Shown here in pieces: positions 5,759 to 5,797 of a DNA stretch of 5,797 bases. How positions within the stretch are numbered: position 1 is the first letter of the stretch; each line of letters begins with the position of its first letter. Source of the DNA: Burkholderiales bacterium (lineage in GTDB: Bacteria > Pseudomonadota > Gammaproteobacteria > Burkholderiales > SG8-41); NCBI GenBank assembly GCA_019746155.1, contig JAIESJ010000082.1, forward strand, positions 1-5,797, given 5' to 3'. Below the pieces are notes generated by a model that saw only the letters and a program-made list of their open reading frames with translations, was not told where the DNA came from and did no database searches. The translations under genes and the position numbers were made by a program.

Positions 5759-5797
5759 ATGGAACTGACCGCAACCCAATACCAGCAGATCGAGCCT
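5759..5797 (+). CDS. IS5-family transposase, N-terminal 13 codons (3' end outside window)
   Basis: ATG at 5759 opens a frame reading MELTATQYQQIEP to the window edge. From memory, this closely resembles the start of IS5-family DDE transposases, which begin MELT..QY..I.P.LP.QRG and continue with a small DNA-binding domain before the DDE catalytic core. It follows an IS-end-like sequence and a TATAAT, which strengthens the call. These enzymes cut and rejoin the element's inverted-repeat ends. Only the first residues are visible, so whether the gene is intact, or split into two frames as in some IS5 subgroups, cannot be judged. Confidence 0.72.
   Translation, partial: MELTATQYQQIEP

Larger units (their letters stand above)
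5726..5797 (+). mobile_element. Left end of an IS5-family insertion sequence (runs off window)
   Basis: The start is inferred from the end-like sequence GGGCCTGTTAACACTA, preceded by TTA (5723-5725). TTA fits the short T-N-A or TA target duplications of IS5-family subgroups. Only 33 bases lie between this end and a transposase start, as is usual for compact IS elements. The right end is outside the window, so the exact boundary and the target duplication cannot be confirmed here. It is inserted in the upstream region of the hemerythrin-like gene, 40 bp past the FNR-type box. Confidence 0.72.

Noticed and set aside
1..5797. CRISPR arrays, tandem repeats, toxin-antitoxin or phage-defence modules
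   Set aside because: No regularly spaced direct repeats and no defence-type gene pairs are visible; apart from the IS end, the window is metabolic and housekeeping in character.

Overview
The window is a GC-rich proteobacterial segment. The FNR-type box, the LysR/liv context and the style of the insertion sequence make a betaproteobacterium the likeliest source, but this is inferred from gene style and not proven. Its core is a complete five-gene ABC importer of the branched-chain amino acid (HAAT/Liv) type.

Layout. Bases 2-205 hold the last 67 codons of a LysR-family regulator on the + strand. Bases 206-416 are non-coding, with a 14-bp A/T palindrome and a strong inverted repeat (10-bp perfect arms, 13-nt spacer) that could be an operator or an RNA hairpin ahead of the transporter operon. 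Bases 417-3674 carry livG, livF, livH and livM, packed with overlaps of 1 to 4 bases, so they are almost certainly one translationally coupled transcript. After a 49-base gap with its own strong ribosome binding site comes the substrate-binding protein gene (livK-type, 3724-4953), which carries a twin-arginine-like signal peptide. In the order G-F-H-M-K the binding protein comes last, unlike the E. coli operon.

Only five bases after livK, a convergent gene on the - strand (4959-5603) encodes a hemerythrin-like HHE protein with a full set of di-iron ligands. Its upstream region has a perfect FNR/ANR/DNR-type box (TTGAT-N4-ATCAA, 5673-5686), so it is probably switched on by low oxygen or nitric oxide. 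At 5726, about 40 bp beyond that box, the left end of an IS5-family insertion sequence begins. It has a perfect TATAAT and the first 13 codons of its transposase, and it runs off the window.

Function. The binding protein captures a small polar solute in the periplasm (branched-chain amino acid, amide or related carboxylate; the ligand cannot be read from sequence). LivH and LivM form the membrane channel, and LivG and LivF drive transport with ATP. The hemerythrin gene is a separate unit, linked to oxygen or NO physiology. I see no sign of a wholly new system. The most informative features are the FNR box with its hemerythrin gene, the insertion sequence boundary beside it, and the inverted repeat upstream of livG.
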